This document shows, in pieces, positions 16,543 through 26,029 of a DNA stretch of 64,000 nucleotides. Source of the stretch: Paraktedonobacter carboxidivorans (GTDB lineage: Bacteria > Chloroflexota > Ktedonobacteria > Ktedonobacterales > Ktedonobacteraceae); the NCBI GenBank assembly GCA_041156125.1, contig JBEVTI010000008.1, positions 62,001-126,000 on the forward strand, written 5' to 3'. The position numbers were made by a program, and so were the translations under genes. The stretch's first letter is position 1. Every line of letters starts with the position of its first letter. The notes beneath the pieces are model-generated. The model ran no database searches and was not told where the DNA came from. It saw only the letters and a program-made list of their open reading frames with translations.

Positions 16543-16988
16543 TCTCCTGTACTCCCAAAACCTCCACGCCCTTTTCCAAGCGTCTCGACCTCTTCCCAAA
16601 CAACGCGCATTACCGGCAAAAAGAGTCCCTGAGCAATTCGTTCACCCTTCTTAACTAGCACAGCCTCTTCCCCAAAGTTAAAGACCTGAACTTTAAGCTC
16701 GTCCCCTTCACCAGAATAATCTTGATCGATAATGCCAACGCCGTTGGGAATAAGCAGATGCTTCCGGCGAGGAGTACTACTGCGTAACGTGAGCATCAAA
16801 AAATAGCCCGCAGGAATCCGCACAATCACATTGCCAGGGATTAATTCAATCCTCTTCGGCAGAATCTCTACAGTCTCCCGGCACACTAAATCGAAGCCTA
16901 CTGAACCCTCTGTCGCATAAACTGGTAGCGGCAGGCTTTTGTCAACGCGCTTAATGGCGACTTTGAGATGTTGCACTTGACTATCCAT
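16539..16988 (-). CDS. dut: dUTP diphosphatase-like protein
   Basis: Trimeric dUTPase-fold protein that would hydrolyse dUTP to dUMP and pyrophosphate. Recognisable motifs in order are GSVGFDLVC (motif 1), LRSSTPRRKHLLI (motif 2), NGVGIIDQDYSGE with the uridine-binding region (motif 3), GERIAQGLFLPV (motif 4) and the C-terminal GRGGFGSTG (motif 5). The length of 149 residues is typical. Motif 2 reads RSST rather than the usual PRSG/RSGL, so a related dCTP deaminase/dUTPase-like specificity is possible. First gene of a two-gene run with the J-domain protein; divergent from the gene at 17223. Confidence 0.88.
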   Translation of the reverse strand: MDSQVQHLKVAIKRVDKSLPLPVYATEGSVGFDLVCRETVEILPKRIELIPGNVIVRIPAGYFLMLTLRSSTPRRKHLLIPNGVGIIDQDYSGEGDELKVQVFNFGEEAVLVKKGERIAQGLFLPVMRVVWEEVETLGKGRGGFGSTGE

Positions 16989-17222
16989 TCTGCTATTCTA
17001 TTGGAGTAGATCGGTCGCGTCAAGTAGCTTCATCAAATGACAGAATGATGGCAAAAGTTGCTTGCAGCGAGATCGCAAAAGCTAGCTCGTCCTGGCCAGG
17101 ATTGCTATTTCCCAGGCAGACAGGCATAGAGCGAGATAGCATCTCTTTTCAGAGCGGGCAGCGATCATTTTTAGACTGTTTTGATTGAGCGGCAGGTCTC
17201 AGTATAAAGGAAATTAAGCGGC

Positions 17223-17657
17223 TTGAAAACTCGCGTCAAGTTTATTTACACCAGCCTTCTCCTGTGCCTGGCCTTGATCTTGACCTTTTTCACGGCCACC
17301 AGTACAATCCAGGCTTACCAGCACTTTCAACAGGATCACCAGAGTGTTCAGAATGGTGATGCAACAACGGTAAGACCATGGATGACGCTTCCATATATTT
17401 CTCACCTCTATAAAATCCCGGAACCCTGTTTCACCACAGCCCTGCGCCTGAAAGATCACTGGTTGGTCGAACACGCAACCCTGCGCGTCATCGCTGACCA
17501 TGATCATCAGTCACTTAGCCAGTTGATCCAGGATGTTCAGTCCACGATTCAGGGATATCGACACAAACAACTCGCCTGTGGACCCCCGCTGCAAAGCACT
17601 CCGTCCACCAGTCCAAGCGCGTTTTCTGCTCCTCCACGGAAAGGGAAACTGCAATGA
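17223..17657 (+). CDS. Membrane-anchored secreted protein upstream of DedA
   Basis: The 144-residue protein has an N-terminal hydrophobic segment (FIYTSLLLCLALILTFF) acting as a signal anchor. An extracytoplasmic domain follows with PWMTLPYISHLYKIPEPCF, resembling a small conserved domain seen next to DedA proteins in Chloroflexota, and then a Ser/Pro-rich tail. The start is a TTG at 17223 preceded by AAAGGA. Its stop overlaps the DedA start (ATGA), so the two are almost certainly co-translated and probably work together at the membrane. Function unknown. Confidence 0.7.
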   Translation: MKTRVKFIYTSLLLCLALILTFFTATSTIQAYQHFQQDHQSVQNGDATTVRPWMTLPYISHLYKIPEPCFTTALRLKDHWLVEHATLRVIADHDHQSLSQLIQDVQSTIQGYRHKQLACGPPLQSTPSTSPSAFSAPPRKGKLQ

Positions 17658-18439
17658 ATAGTCTTCTACCCTACCTGTTGACTCTACTCCAGGAATATGG
17701 CTACCCTATTCTCTGGCTCAGTATTTTTATCGGCGCGCTCGGTATTCCGCTACCCAATACGCTGGTGCTTCTGGCCGCGGGCGCTTTTGCCGCTTTAGGA
17801 AATTTCAACTTCGCCTTGCTGACACTAGTCGCGCTCAGCGCCTTTGTGGCTGGAGACAATGCTGGCTACTGGATTGGACGGCGCTGGGGGAGCAAGATAC
17901 TGCATTGGCTGGAGGGTCGGCTGATCAAACAGACGACCCTTGAGCGTTCGCGTAGCTATTTCGACCGGCTTGGCGGCTGGGCAGTTTTTAGCAGCCGCTT
18001 TCTCGTGTCCGCCCTGGGTGGCGCTATTAATCTGCTCGCTGGCGCGCAGCTCTACCCCTACCGGCGCTTCGTCGTTTACGATACCGCGGGTGAAACGCTG
18101 GGCGCCCTCCTGCCGCTTACGCTGGGCTATATCTGCGGCGCAAGTTGGGACGCGCTAGGAGACGTGCTTGGTTCATTCTCGTTTTTTATCGTCGCTCTAC
18201 TGATTGCGTTATTTCTCAGCGCTCAAACCACCCGCCTGTTCCTCCGTATGCGCAAAACCGCTCAGGCCAGGCGGGCACTCACCGAGGAAAGACTGGCTCC
18301 CGGCGCGCAGCAAAAACGACCTGGCGCGCCAGCAAAAAAACCAGCTGCCTATGAAAATTCTCTTGACGTGAACGCGGTTCTACCGGGCCTCTCCTCGTCA
18401 GAGGCGCCGTCATCACCGGCAGGAGATCTGCCACTTTAA
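17654..18439 (+). CDS. DedA-family (SNARE-associated/VTT) membrane protein
   Basis: Polytopic membrane protein of the DedA family, implicated in lipid flipping, membrane homeostasis and envelope stress tolerance. The N-terminus LLTLLQEYGYPILWLSIF and the family blocks GDNAGYWIGRRWGSKILHWL, FFDRLGGWAVFSSRF-like text and GAINLLAGAQLYPYRRFVVYD are present. The protein ends in a long polar tail rich in Ala, Pro and Ser (from about residue 205) not usual in DedA. It is translationally coupled to the preceding secreted protein. Confidence 0.92.
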   Translation: MNSLLPYLLTLLQEYGYPILWLSIFIGALGIPLPNTLVLLAAGAFAALGNFNFALLTLVALSAFVAGDNAGYWIGRRWGSKILHWLEGRLIKQTTLERSRSYFDRLGGWAVFSSRFLVSALGGAINLLAGAQLYPYRRFVVYDTAGETLGALLPLTLGYICGASWDALGDVLGSFSFFIVALLIALFLSAQTTRLFLRMRKTAQARRALTEERLAPGAQQKRPGAPAKKPAAYENSLDVNAVLPGLSSSEAPSSPAGDLPL

Positions 18440-18872
18440 TTGACCTGTAACGTATTATAGATAGTAGGATGTTAATCGTCCTATTAATAAGGTCTGCGCA
18501 ACAAACCTGGCCAGCGTAAATTCCGGCAAAGAGCGCGCAACTCTGGTGAACAGGCTCTTTGTCCGAGCCAGAACAGAAAAGAGCGGCATACAAAAGTATT
18601 ATCGCAACCATTTTTCTAACAGTCTCAATCAAGGGACTAGATGAAAGGGGGCTTTTCGGTTATAATTAGGAGTGGAGAAGGAATATTTTCTGGTCTCTCC
18701 GTGTTTGTAGAGATAGAAACACGGATTGCGATGCGTCTTTGACTTCCTCCCACTCGGTTTGCGGACACAGTATCCGATCGCAGAATTGCTTTCCTTGAGT
18801 GTGTAGAGCTGAACCGACGGAAGATACTGCTATCTTGCTGCTAAAGATACTACTGTTCACGGAGGGCGCAAA
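18440..18872 (+). promoter_or_regulatory. Leader and promoter region of the sigma factor gene
   Basis: This 433-bp gap has no credible gene. A perfect TATAAT lies at 18661-18666, without a clear -35 box, and would give a leader of about 200 nt. The leader can fold: ccgtgttt (18699-18706) pairs with aaacacgg (18717-18724). A second weaker stem pairs tgcgat with atcgca further on. The ATG at 18873 is preceded by GGAGGGC. Post-transcriptional control of the sigma factor is possible. Confidence 0.45.
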
Positions 18873-20093
18873 ATGATTGAATTAGAACGTGGCACGGCAG
18901 GCACAATTTCATCCCGCCATGGCACCGATACGGAAAATCTTGATCTTGTTGAGAAACAATATGACGAAATTTTGGGTCATTTGCTCAACAAGGACCTTAC
19001 ATACACTGACGATGGTGAATGCAATAGTAAGGATGAACCAGAGTTGGAAGAGGACCTGCCAGGTCTTGACACTGGCCCCCTGGAATTAGATGAAATGGCT
19101 GACATCCACGAGGAACTGGCTGCGTTGCCAGGCACTTCTGATCTCGAACCTTCTTCGCTTTTAACTCTGCCTGCGTTGACTACCGATGACGCCCAGCATG
19201 CGCGGCGCGTGCATCCCCGCCGCAGACGCTCGGAAGATGCAGAAGAAAATTCAGTCCATAACTCCGATGCTGGTGAGTCGGACGCAGTAATGACCTATCT
19301 ACGCGAAATCGGTCGCGTGCCCATGATTACTCATGAGCGCGAAATCGAACTGGCTCAACGCATTGAGATGGGCGATCGCGCGGCGCAAAAACAATTTATT
19401 CTGGCAAATTTACGCCTGGTAGTGAGCATCGCGAAACGCTATGTTGGCCGCGGCCTGACCCTGCTTGATCTTATTCAAGAAGGCAATATCGGCCTGATTC
19501 GCGCGGTTCAGCGCTATGACTGGCGGCGTGGGCATCGTTTCTCAACTCACGCGACATGGTGGATTCGCCAGGCAATCAGTAGAGCCGTCGCCGATAAAGG
19601 TCGGACCATTCGCTTACCTGTGTATGTAAACACCGCTCTGAACCGCATTCGCCGCGAACGCCAGCGCCTGCTCCAGGAACTGGGACGCGAACCTACAGAG
19701 TTGGAGCTGGCCGAGGCTACGGGTCTCGATCCCATTCGTATGGTCGAACTCCAGGCCGCGCCTGGAGCGCCCGTCTCCCTTGAACTACCTGTTGGCGAAG
19801 ATGAAGAACAGGAACTGGGCGACGTACTGGCTGATACAGAATCAGCCTCACCCGAAGATATCGCGACCACTCAGACTCTAAAAGACGAAGTTCAGCGCGT
19901 CCTGGAATCCGTACTTACTCCCCGTGAACGCCTTGTCCTACAATTGCGCTTTGGTCTGAACAATAGTCAGGCCCATCCCCTTGAACAAGTTGGTCGCGAG
20001 CTGGGTATTACGCGCGAGCGCGTACGCCAGATCGAGGCAGGCGCACTGGCCAAACTACGTCAACCACCCGTGCTGGACCGCTTACGCGGCTAA
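18873..20093 (+). CDS. RNA polymerase sigma factor, RpoD/SigA family
   Basis: Group 1/2 sigma-70 factor directing RNA polymerase to promoters. An acidic, low-similarity N-terminal extension of about 130 residues replaces canonical region 1.1. It is followed by region 1.2 (VMTYLREIGRVPMITHERE), region 2 (NLRLVVSIAKRYVGRGLTLLDLIQEG and HRFSTHATWWIRQAISRAVA), region 3 and region 4 (LTPRERLVLQLRFGL and GITRERVRQIEAGALAKLR). All DNA- and core-binding parts are intact. Whether it is the primary sigma or a close paralogue cannot be decided from this window. Confidence 0.93.
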   Translation: MIELERGTAGTISSRHGTDTENLDLVEKQYDEILGHLLNKDLTYTDDGECNSKDEPELEEDLPGLDTGPLELDEMADIHEELAALPGTSDLEPSSLLTLPALTTDDAQHARRVHPRRRRSEDAEENSVHNSDAGESDAVMTYLREIGRVPMITHEREIELAQRIEMGDRAAQKQFILANLRLVVSIAKRYVGRGLTLLDLIQEGNIGLIRAVQRYDWRRGHRFSTHATWWIRQAISRAVADKGRTIRLPVYVNTALNRIRRERQRLLQELGREPTELELAEATGLDPIRMVELQAAPGAPVSLELPVGEDEEQELGDVLADTESASPEDIATTQTLKDEVQRVLESVLTPRERLVLQLRFGLNNSQAHPLEQVGRELGITRERVRQIEAGALAKLRQPPVLDRLRG

Positions 20094-20178
20094 GCAAATA
20101 GCGCAGTCAGCAGAAAAATGCTGAACAAATGAGTTGCACTCGTTTGTTCAGCATTTTTCTGCTGACTGCGCTATTTGC
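20094..20178. terminator. 36-bp perfect bidirectional hairpin between sigma and rel genes
   Basis: Arms 20094-20129 and 20143-20178 are perfect reverse complements over 36 bp; the loop can add another gagt/actc stem. The left arm starts at the base after the sigma-factor stop and the right arm overlaps the stop codon and last two codons of the convergent rel-like gene. It is therefore placed to end transcription from both sides. No T-tract is present. Confidence 0.75.
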
Positions 20179-22567
20179 GCTTGCCTAAATCGCGCTCGAC
20201 GTGGCTCACATCTTTGATGCGCGCCAGTTTCTGCAATACAATACGCATCTGCTCCAGGTTCTCAATTTCCAGCATGAGCGTGACCACTGCCTGCTCACGG
20301 CTACTAGAAATATGGGAACTAACAGAAGTTATGTTAACACCCGCCTCGGAGACGATAGCCGCGATGTCGTGAATCAGTCCCGAGCGATCGCGCGCAGTAA
20401 TCACAACCGGCGCGAGGTAGCGCTGCTGGTCCATCGTGGTCCAATTGACATTGATCAGCCGTTCGCGCTCGCGCTCACGATAACGCTCAATATTTTTACA
20501 GTCAGCGCGGTGAATAATCGCTCCTTTACCCCGGCTGATAAAGCCCACAATCTCATCGCCGGGCAGCGGACAGCAACAGTTCGCCAGTGAGGTAAGCAAA
20601 CCGCTCACCCCTGCCACCTGCAACTGCGGCGCGGGCGTGCTACGCGTGACCACGGTCAGAGTGCGCTCTTCTTTGATCTCGACGCCATAAAGCTCTTGAA
20701 CCTTGACCACTACGGCGCGCGGACGCAGTTCGTCGCAGCCAATACTCGCCAGCACATCCGCGAATGCCTCTTTGGCAAAGAACTTGCACAGCGCCTCCTG
20801 CGCGTCTTCGCCAATCTCTTCAACATCACGTATCGCCAGACCCTTCAGCTCGCGCTCCTGATTTTTCAGCTCACGCTCCAGGCGCTCGCGTCCGATCTGT
20901 ATATTAATATCGCGCTCATAGACCTTTAAGTAGCGGCGAATCTTGCTCTTGGTCGCGGCAGTGCGCGCGAAATTTAACCAGTCGCGTGTTGGGTGAGCCG
21001 TACGTGTGGTAATGATATCGACAATATCGCCGCTCTGCAACTCGTAGTCCAGTGGCACCATACGAGTGACCATATGTTTACCATCGCCATTGCCACTCTC
21101 GGTCGTCACGCGCGCGCCCGCGCAATGATCGCCGACCTGTGTATGCACGCGGTAAGCAAAGTCTAGCGGCGTCGAGCCAACAGGCAGATCTTTGACCTCG
21201 CCTTTAGGCGTAAAGACGAAAATCTGCTCTTCCAGAAATTCGTCGCGTACAGCTCTGACAAACTCGCTATCACTGGAGGTGGTAGCATGCAGTTCGCGCT
21301 GCCATTCAGCCAATTGGCGCAGCCAGGAAAGTAACTCCCTGGCCGAGGCCGAGGCATGATCGCCGATATCTTTATAGTGCCAGTGCATCGCGACACCATA
21401 TTCGGCCTGCTCGTGCATCCCATGAGTGCGAATCTGCACCTCTACCAGCTGATCCTCCAGACAGAAGATCGTTGTGTGTAAAGCCTGGTAACCGTTGGGC
21501 TTAGGATTGGCAATAAAATCCTTGATACGCCCCTCTTTCGGCCTCCAGAGACTATGAACATGTCCCAGAGCCAGGTAACAATCTGAGGTTGTATCGACCA
21601 GGATACGAAAGGCAATAAGGTCATGGATCTGGCTCAAATCAGCCTGGCTGAGAGCCTCAATCCGTCCATCATCGCTCATCGAGCGCTTAAGTTTTTGATA
21701 AAAACTGTAGAGATGCTTGACCCTGCCCGAAACTTCAGTTTGCAAACCCAATTTGCCCATCTCGTCGCGCAAAATTGTGCAGACACGCTCGACATAAGCT
21801 CGCCACTGCTTGCGTTCTTCTTCGATCACGCTTAGCAGCCAGGTGTATTTCTCTGGCTCTAACACAGCGAAGGCCATGTCCTCCAGCTCGCTCTCCAGGC
21901 GCGACATACCCAGGCGACCGGCCAGCGGCGCGTAAATCTCCTGCGTCTCCCGCGCCATCGTCAACAATTCCTGCGCATCCACAGCATAGCTCTTTGCGTA
22001 ACCTACGCGCATCAAATGCAGTCGATAGGCCAGTTTTAAGAGCACAACGCGCGGATCTTCCGCCATCGCGAAGAACATCTTGCGTATCGTTTCCGCCTGG
22101 CGACGACGCTGATTTTCACGAATACGCTGCTTTTTGGGATCGTTGTTCTCTGCCTCAGCCTGACTAAGCTGAACTTGCGTCATACTTTGTTGCTTACGCT
22201 CCAAAATATTCATACGCAGCATACTATCCACGACACGCGCTACTGCTATCCCCAGCTCTTCCTCAACTTGCTCTAACGTCACCAGAGCGGCATCCACTGC
22301 TTCAAAAATCAGACCAGACGAGATCCCGATCGCGTCAATATGCATTTGCGCCAGAATATTGGCTACAGCTAACGCGTACTCTAAAGGGGGGATCAAACGC
22401 AAACCACGCACACCTTCGCAGGTCTGTCGCGCGAGTTGGAGAGCATTTCGCACCTGCTCCTGTTCCACAGGCGGCATATAGCTTGCGATAAACTGGAGTA
22501 ATTTTTGAACCGCGTCCCCAACAGGCTCCTTCTCTGCCGGCTCTTCACTAGTTGGCATTTTTATCAT
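20171..22567 (-). CDS. RelA/SpoT homologue with degenerate hydrolase motif
   Basis: Long RSH protein: N-terminal HD-like region, (p)ppGpp synthetase domain, TGS (FVFTPKGEVKDLPVGSTPLD), zinc-finger/helical region (ANCCCPLPGDEIVGFISRG) and C-terminal ACT domain (LIHDIAAIVSEAGVNITSV). The synthetase looks intact: SGRVKHLYSFYQKLKR, LIAFRILVDT, NPKPNGYQALHTTIF, VEVQIRTHGMHEQAEYG. The hydrolase site is lost: the usual HPLEVA is PPLEYA, the HD pair (LLHDVVEDT) is LIFEAVDA, and KLADRLHNMRT is KLAYRLHLMRV. It is therefore predicted to be synthetase-only, like gammaproteobacterial RelA. The ATG at 22567 is preferred; the frame is open to 22687. Confidence 0.9.
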   Translation of the reverse strand: MIKMPTSEEPAEKEPVGDAVQKLLQFIASYMPPVEQEQVRNALQLARQTCEGVRGLRLIPPLEYALAVANILAQMHIDAIGISSGLIFEAVDAALVTLEQVEEELGIAVARVVDSMLRMNILERKQQSMTQVQLSQAEAENNDPKKQRIRENQRRRQAETIRKMFFAMAEDPRVVLLKLAYRLHLMRVGYAKSYAVDAQELLTMARETQEIYAPLAGRLGMSRLESELEDMAFAVLEPEKYTWLLSVIEEERKQWRAYVERVCTILRDEMGKLGLQTEVSGRVKHLYSFYQKLKRSMSDDGRIEALSQADLSQIHDLIAFRILVDTTSDCYLALGHVHSLWRPKEGRIKDFIANPKPNGYQALHTTIFCLEDQLVEVQIRTHGMHEQAEYGVAMHWHYKDIGDHASASARELLSWLRQLAEWQRELHATTSSDSEFVRAVRDEFLEEQIFVFTPKGEVKDLPVGSTPLDFAYRVHTQVGDHCAGARVTTESGNGDGKHMVTRMVPLDYELQSGDIVDIITTRTAHPTRDWLNFARTAATKSKIRRYLKVYERDINIQIGRERLERELKNQERELKGLAIRDVEEIGEDAQEALCKFFAKEAFADVLASIGCDELRPRAVVVKVQELYGVEIKEERTLTVVTRSTPAPQLQVAGVSGLLTSLANCCCPLPGDEIVGFISRGKGAIIHRADCKNIERYRERERERLINVNWTTMDQQRYLAPVVITARDRSGLIHDIAAIVSEAGVNITSVSSHISSSREQAVVTLMLEIENLEQMRIVLQKLARIKDVSHVERDLGKRK

Positions 22568-22981
22568 GGCACGTTTCCAGTCAACAACATAAGAGGGCTT
22601 CCTCGCTGAGTAAACAGATAAACAGGCACTACACTCGCGGCACCCATTCACCCGCTCAGCATGAGGCGCGCTATGCGTTGTAAGCATAGATAGGCTCTGG
22701 TTACTAATCCTCGATCACTCTATTTCTTTCACGCCCATTACAGATAATACGTAGACCGCAGAAAAAATTCCCCTTTCCCGGCCAGGTTTTATCCATAACC
22801 CACTGCGCTTCTGCATCACTCTATTTAGACGATCGTGAATGTTTCGCGAATAAAGCGCAAAAAAAACGCACTACATAATCCAGACATATCAGTACGCGGC
22901 GCCAACGTCAGCGGCCCGGCGCCGTACACAAGCAGCCAGTTATGACTCATGATCTAGCGTGAAGAACGCACTGCACAGGCT
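22568..22981 (-). other. Spacer between rel paralogues with hairpin
   Basis: No gene is seen in these 414 bp. A GC-rich hairpin (gtacgcggcgcc at 22892-22903 pairing with ggcgccgtac at 22918-22927, 2-nt bulge) lies about 55 bp past the stop of the upstream rel gene and may terminate it. The spacer implies separate transcription of the second rel gene. Confidence 0.4.
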
Positions 22982-25297
22982 CTAGCTGGTGTGGCGCCCC
23001 AGATCACGCGCCACGCTGACTACATTTTTGACCTGTTTAAGCTTCTCGTAGACGGGATCAATCTGGTCAAGCTGGGTGATTTCAAGTGTAGCAGTAATCG
23101 TAGCACGTTGGAGCGAGCTTCTAGTCGTAGAAGCCATTGCGGTTATGTTAATACCAGCGTCGGAAACTACCGCGGCTACGTCGCGCAGCAGACCAGGCCG
23201 ATCGCGCGCGACTACTATTGTGGGAACCAGAAAATGCTGTATCTCTATCTGGAGCCAGTTGACATCAATCAAGCGCTCACTCTCCTGATTACGATAACGG
23301 CGCAGAGTGCGACAGTCACTACGATGCACAATAATTCCCCGATTGGGGTTGACCGTGCCAGTAATCGCATCTCCAGGCAAGGGGCAACAGCAGTGAGCCA
23401 GGTTGACGACAATCAATGGCGCTTCATTCTTTTCAGAACTCTGCGTCAGACTCTGTTTGCGACTTTCAATACTCTCACTGGTCTTGAAGTCTCCGCGACT
23501 TTGCAGGATGGGGGCCAGATGATTGATCAGAGCCATCACCGGGAATTCCGCGCGGCCTAGCGCGAGATAGAGGTCATCCACTGTGATGTATTTCTTACTA
23601 GCAAGAAACTTTGTCAGATCTTCATCCTGGACGATCCCAATGCCGTTGGCTCCCATAGCCTTTAATGCCAGATCAACGCGCTCACGTCCCAGTTGCAAGT
23701 TGACTTCTCGCTCGTACGTTTTGAGATAGCGGCGGATCTTGTTCTTGGCCGAAGACGTATGGGCAAAGTTTAACCAGTCACGAGTTGGATGCATCTTTGG
23801 ATTAACAATGATATCTACAATCTCACCGCTTTTGAGTTCGTAGTCCAGCGGAGCAAAGCGCGTCACCAGACGCCCACTATCCTCCATATTGGTAACGATG
23901 CGCGCGCCAGCGCAGTGATCGCCAATATCGCTATGAACACGATAGGCCAGATCCAACGGCGTCGAGCCACGCGGCAGGTCTTTGACCTCGCCCTTGGGCG
24001 TAAAGACAAAGATCTGCTCCTGAAAAATATCCCCTTTGACCGCTTCAACAAACTCATCCGCGTTTTGCGGCAACTCACGCTGCCAATCTCGCAGTTGTTC
24101 GATCCAGGCAATCATCTCATTGGTAGAGAGGCGCGCACCGCCGCGATCCTTCATATACCAGTAACTGGCAATGCCATAGTCCGCGGTACGTTGCATCTCG
24201 TGCGTGCGAATCTGAATCTCGGTCAGACGATTATCCAGACCAAAAACGGTGGTGTGCAGCGACTGATAGCCATTGACTTTCGGAATAGCGATGAAATCCC
24301 TGATGCGCCCATCAGTTGGACGCCAGAGCGCATGAATATAGCCCATCGCCAGGTAACAATCGTGAACCGAGTTCACCAGAATGCGGAACGAAACCAGGTC
24401 GTGAATCTGCTCAATCTCGCCATTGTTCTGTTTCAACTTGCCGTACAGGCTGGACAGGTGCTTCTGCCAGGAATACACCTCAGCTTTAATACCGGCGTTC
24501 TGCATTTCTTGTCGCAACATCTGACAAACTCCCTCAGTGTGCGACTCGCGTTTTACGCGCTCTTCCTCAACTTCGCGAGCCAGCCAGGTGTATTGTTCAG
24601 GTTCCAGATAACTAAAGACGAGATCCTCCAGTTCAGCCTGCACAAGGATCATGCCCAGCCGCCTGGCCAGTGGCGCGTAGATCTCGCGCGTCTCGCGCGC
24701 CTTACTCTGCTGCTGCGTGGGATTCATCGCGCTCAGTGTACGCATGTTATGCAAGCGATCTGCCAGCTTCAAGACCACTACACGTGGATCTTCGGCCATG
24801 GCCAGCAACATTTTGCGCACAGTTTCGCTCAACTGACGACGCTTCAGGTCACGCACCTGGCGCTGACGTTGCTCCATCTGCTCGGGCGTCTCAGGTATGC
24901 CTGGCGCTGGTTTCTCTTTGCTACCCTTGGATTTCAGCGCCAATGCGTCAAACTTGGTGACACCATCGACAATGTTGGCCACAGCTTCCCCAAAGCGCGT
25001 GCGCAATTCCTCCAGTGTAAAATCTGTATCCTCTACCACATCGTGGAGTAGCGCCGAGGCAATCCCATCCGCGTCAATACGCATATCCGCCAGCAAGAGC
25101 GCCACCTCCAATGGATGCAGGATGTACGGTTCCCCTGAACTGCGCGCAACTCCGGTATGGGCTTGTTGTGCAAGTTCAAAGGCATCTTGAATCTTCTGCA
25201 GATCCTCTAGAGATAGGTACTCTGATGTCTCAGCCAGGAGATGCTCAAGCGTTATCTGAGATAATGCGATCGCTTCATTAGAATTAATGGCTACCAT
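22982..25297 (-). CDS. RelA/SpoT homologue with intact HD hydrolase, altered synthetase
   Basis: RSH protein with the same order as its neighbour: HD, synthetase, TGS, conserved Cys/helical region (NLAHCCCPLPGDAITG) and ACT. The hydrolase is intact: GEPYILHPLEVALLLADM, SALLHDVVEDTDFTLEEL and KLADRLHNMRTLSAM. In the synthetase the conserved Arg of the GRxKH block is Trp (YSWQKHLSSLYGKLKQ), and the EYGIAAHW block reads DYGIASYWYMKD. The FDLIAIR- and NGYQSLHT-type blocks and EIQIRT are kept. It is predicted to lean toward (p)ppGpp hydrolysis. The ATG at 25297 follows GAGGTG and is preferred to 25333. Confidence 0.92.
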   Translation of the reverse strand: MVAINSNEAIALSQITLEHLLAETSEYLSLEDLQKIQDAFELAQQAHTGVARSSGEPYILHPLEVALLLADMRIDADGIASALLHDVVEDTDFTLEELRTRFGEAVANIVDGVTKFDALALKSKGSKEKPAPGIPETPEQMEQRQRQVRDLKRRQLSETVRKMLLAMAEDPRVVVLKLADRLHNMRTLSAMNPTQQQSKARETREIYAPLARRLGMILVQAELEDLVFSYLEPEQYTWLAREVEEERVKRESHTEGVCQMLRQEMQNAGIKAEVYSWQKHLSSLYGKLKQNNGEIEQIHDLVSFRILVNSVHDCYLAMGYIHALWRPTDGRIRDFIAIPKVNGYQSLHTTVFGLDNRLTEIQIRTHEMQRTADYGIASYWYMKDRGGARLSTNEMIAWIEQLRDWQRELPQNADEFVEAVKGDIFQEQIFVFTPKGEVKDLPRGSTPLDLAYRVHSDIGDHCAGARIVTNMEDSGRLVTRFAPLDYELKSGEIVDIIVNPKMHPTRDWLNFAHTSSAKNKIRRYLKTYEREVNLQLGRERVDLALKAMGANGIGIVQDEDLTKFLASKKYITVDDLYLALGRAEFPVMALINHLAPILQSRGDFKTSESIESRKQSLTQSSEKNEAPLIVVNLAHCCCPLPGDAITGTVNPNRGIIVHRSDCRTLRRYRNQESERLIDVNWLQIEIQHFLVPTIVVARDRPGLLRDVAAVVSDAGINITAMASTTRSSLQRATITATLEITQLDQIDPVYEKLKQVKNVVSVARDLGRHTS

Positions 25298-25723
25298 CCA
25301 ACACCTCGGCGTTTCGGGAAGAATATCTTGCACCTAGTTTAAACCACAAACGCGTACAATGCAACGAAAATGTCAGGCGTTCTCGATATAGTATCTTACG
25401 GATAACGAACAAGTAATGTCACGAATCCGCGCCTGGCCCGTATATTTAACGCTCTCTAGGGCCTGGACCGGCTTAGCAAGACCGATCCCGCGCAACGCCG
25501 CGCTCCTGATAGAGGGTTCCCTCGCTGGAACAAATTTCTCTCGCTCTTAAAATACATTCCCCCTAATAAGGACGTAATGTCAAGAGGCTTCTTAAAAGAT
25601 GTGGCAAATTTGGGGAAAAGGAAAACCCCTATCCAACCATACACTCAGGTAAGGCTGAATAGGGAGTGAAAACGGCTCTTCTAATTAACATCATCAGAAG
25701 GCCGATTAAGAACATTCGCTTAG
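25298..25723. other. Intergenic spacer upstream of rel gene
   Basis: These 426 bp hold no convincing gene; a 62-codon minus-strand frame has no ribosome-binding site or recognisable sequence. The region must contain the promoter of the rel gene starting at 25297 and the 3' end of the zinc-ribbon gene transcript. I see no strong hairpin. Confidence 0.5.
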
Positions 25724-26029
25724 CTAACTGCGGGCCACGCGAATCTTATCGTAGCAGGAGCTGCAATAGACAGGTCGGTCGTTCTTGGGCAGGAAAGGTA
25801 CCTGCGTCTCCACACCGCACTCCGCGCAAGTGACAGTATGCATCTCGCGAGGCGCACGCTCAGAACGTCCGCCAGATCCAGCTTCCGAGCGGTGGCGCGC
25901 ACGACAACTCGAACAACGGCTAGGCTGATTCAACAGACCTTTTTGCTGGTAAAACTCCTGTTCGCCTGCGGTAAAAATGAAATCATTTCCGCAATCACGG
26001 CATTTAAGGGTCTTGTCAACGAAACTCAA
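25724..26029 (-). CDS. Double zinc-ribbon protein
   Basis: The 101-residue protein carries two treble-clef/zinc-ribbon units. The first is KCRDCGNDFIFTAGEQEFYQ and then RCSSCRARHR, matching the zinc-ribbon family with the GEQxFY core. The second is VTCAECGVETQVPFLPKND followed by VYCSSCYDKIR. All eight cysteines are present. The start is decided by a perfect Shine-Dalgarno AAGGAGGT (complement of 26037-26044) seven bases before a TTG at 26027-26029; upstream ATGs lack one. Members are small proteins of unknown function, likely binding nucleic acid or protein. Confidence 0.85.
   Translation of the reverse strand: MSFVDKTLKCRDCGNDFIFTAGEQEFYQQKGLLNQPSRCSSCRARHRSEAGSGGRSERAPREMHTVTCAECGVETQVPFLPKNDRPVYCSSCYDKIRVARS

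Noticed and set aside
23789..25051. 420-codon plus-strand ORF opposite the rel gene
   Set aside because: It lies entirely antisense to the intact RSH coding sequence and its translation has no recognisable motifs; it is a shadow caused by codon usage.
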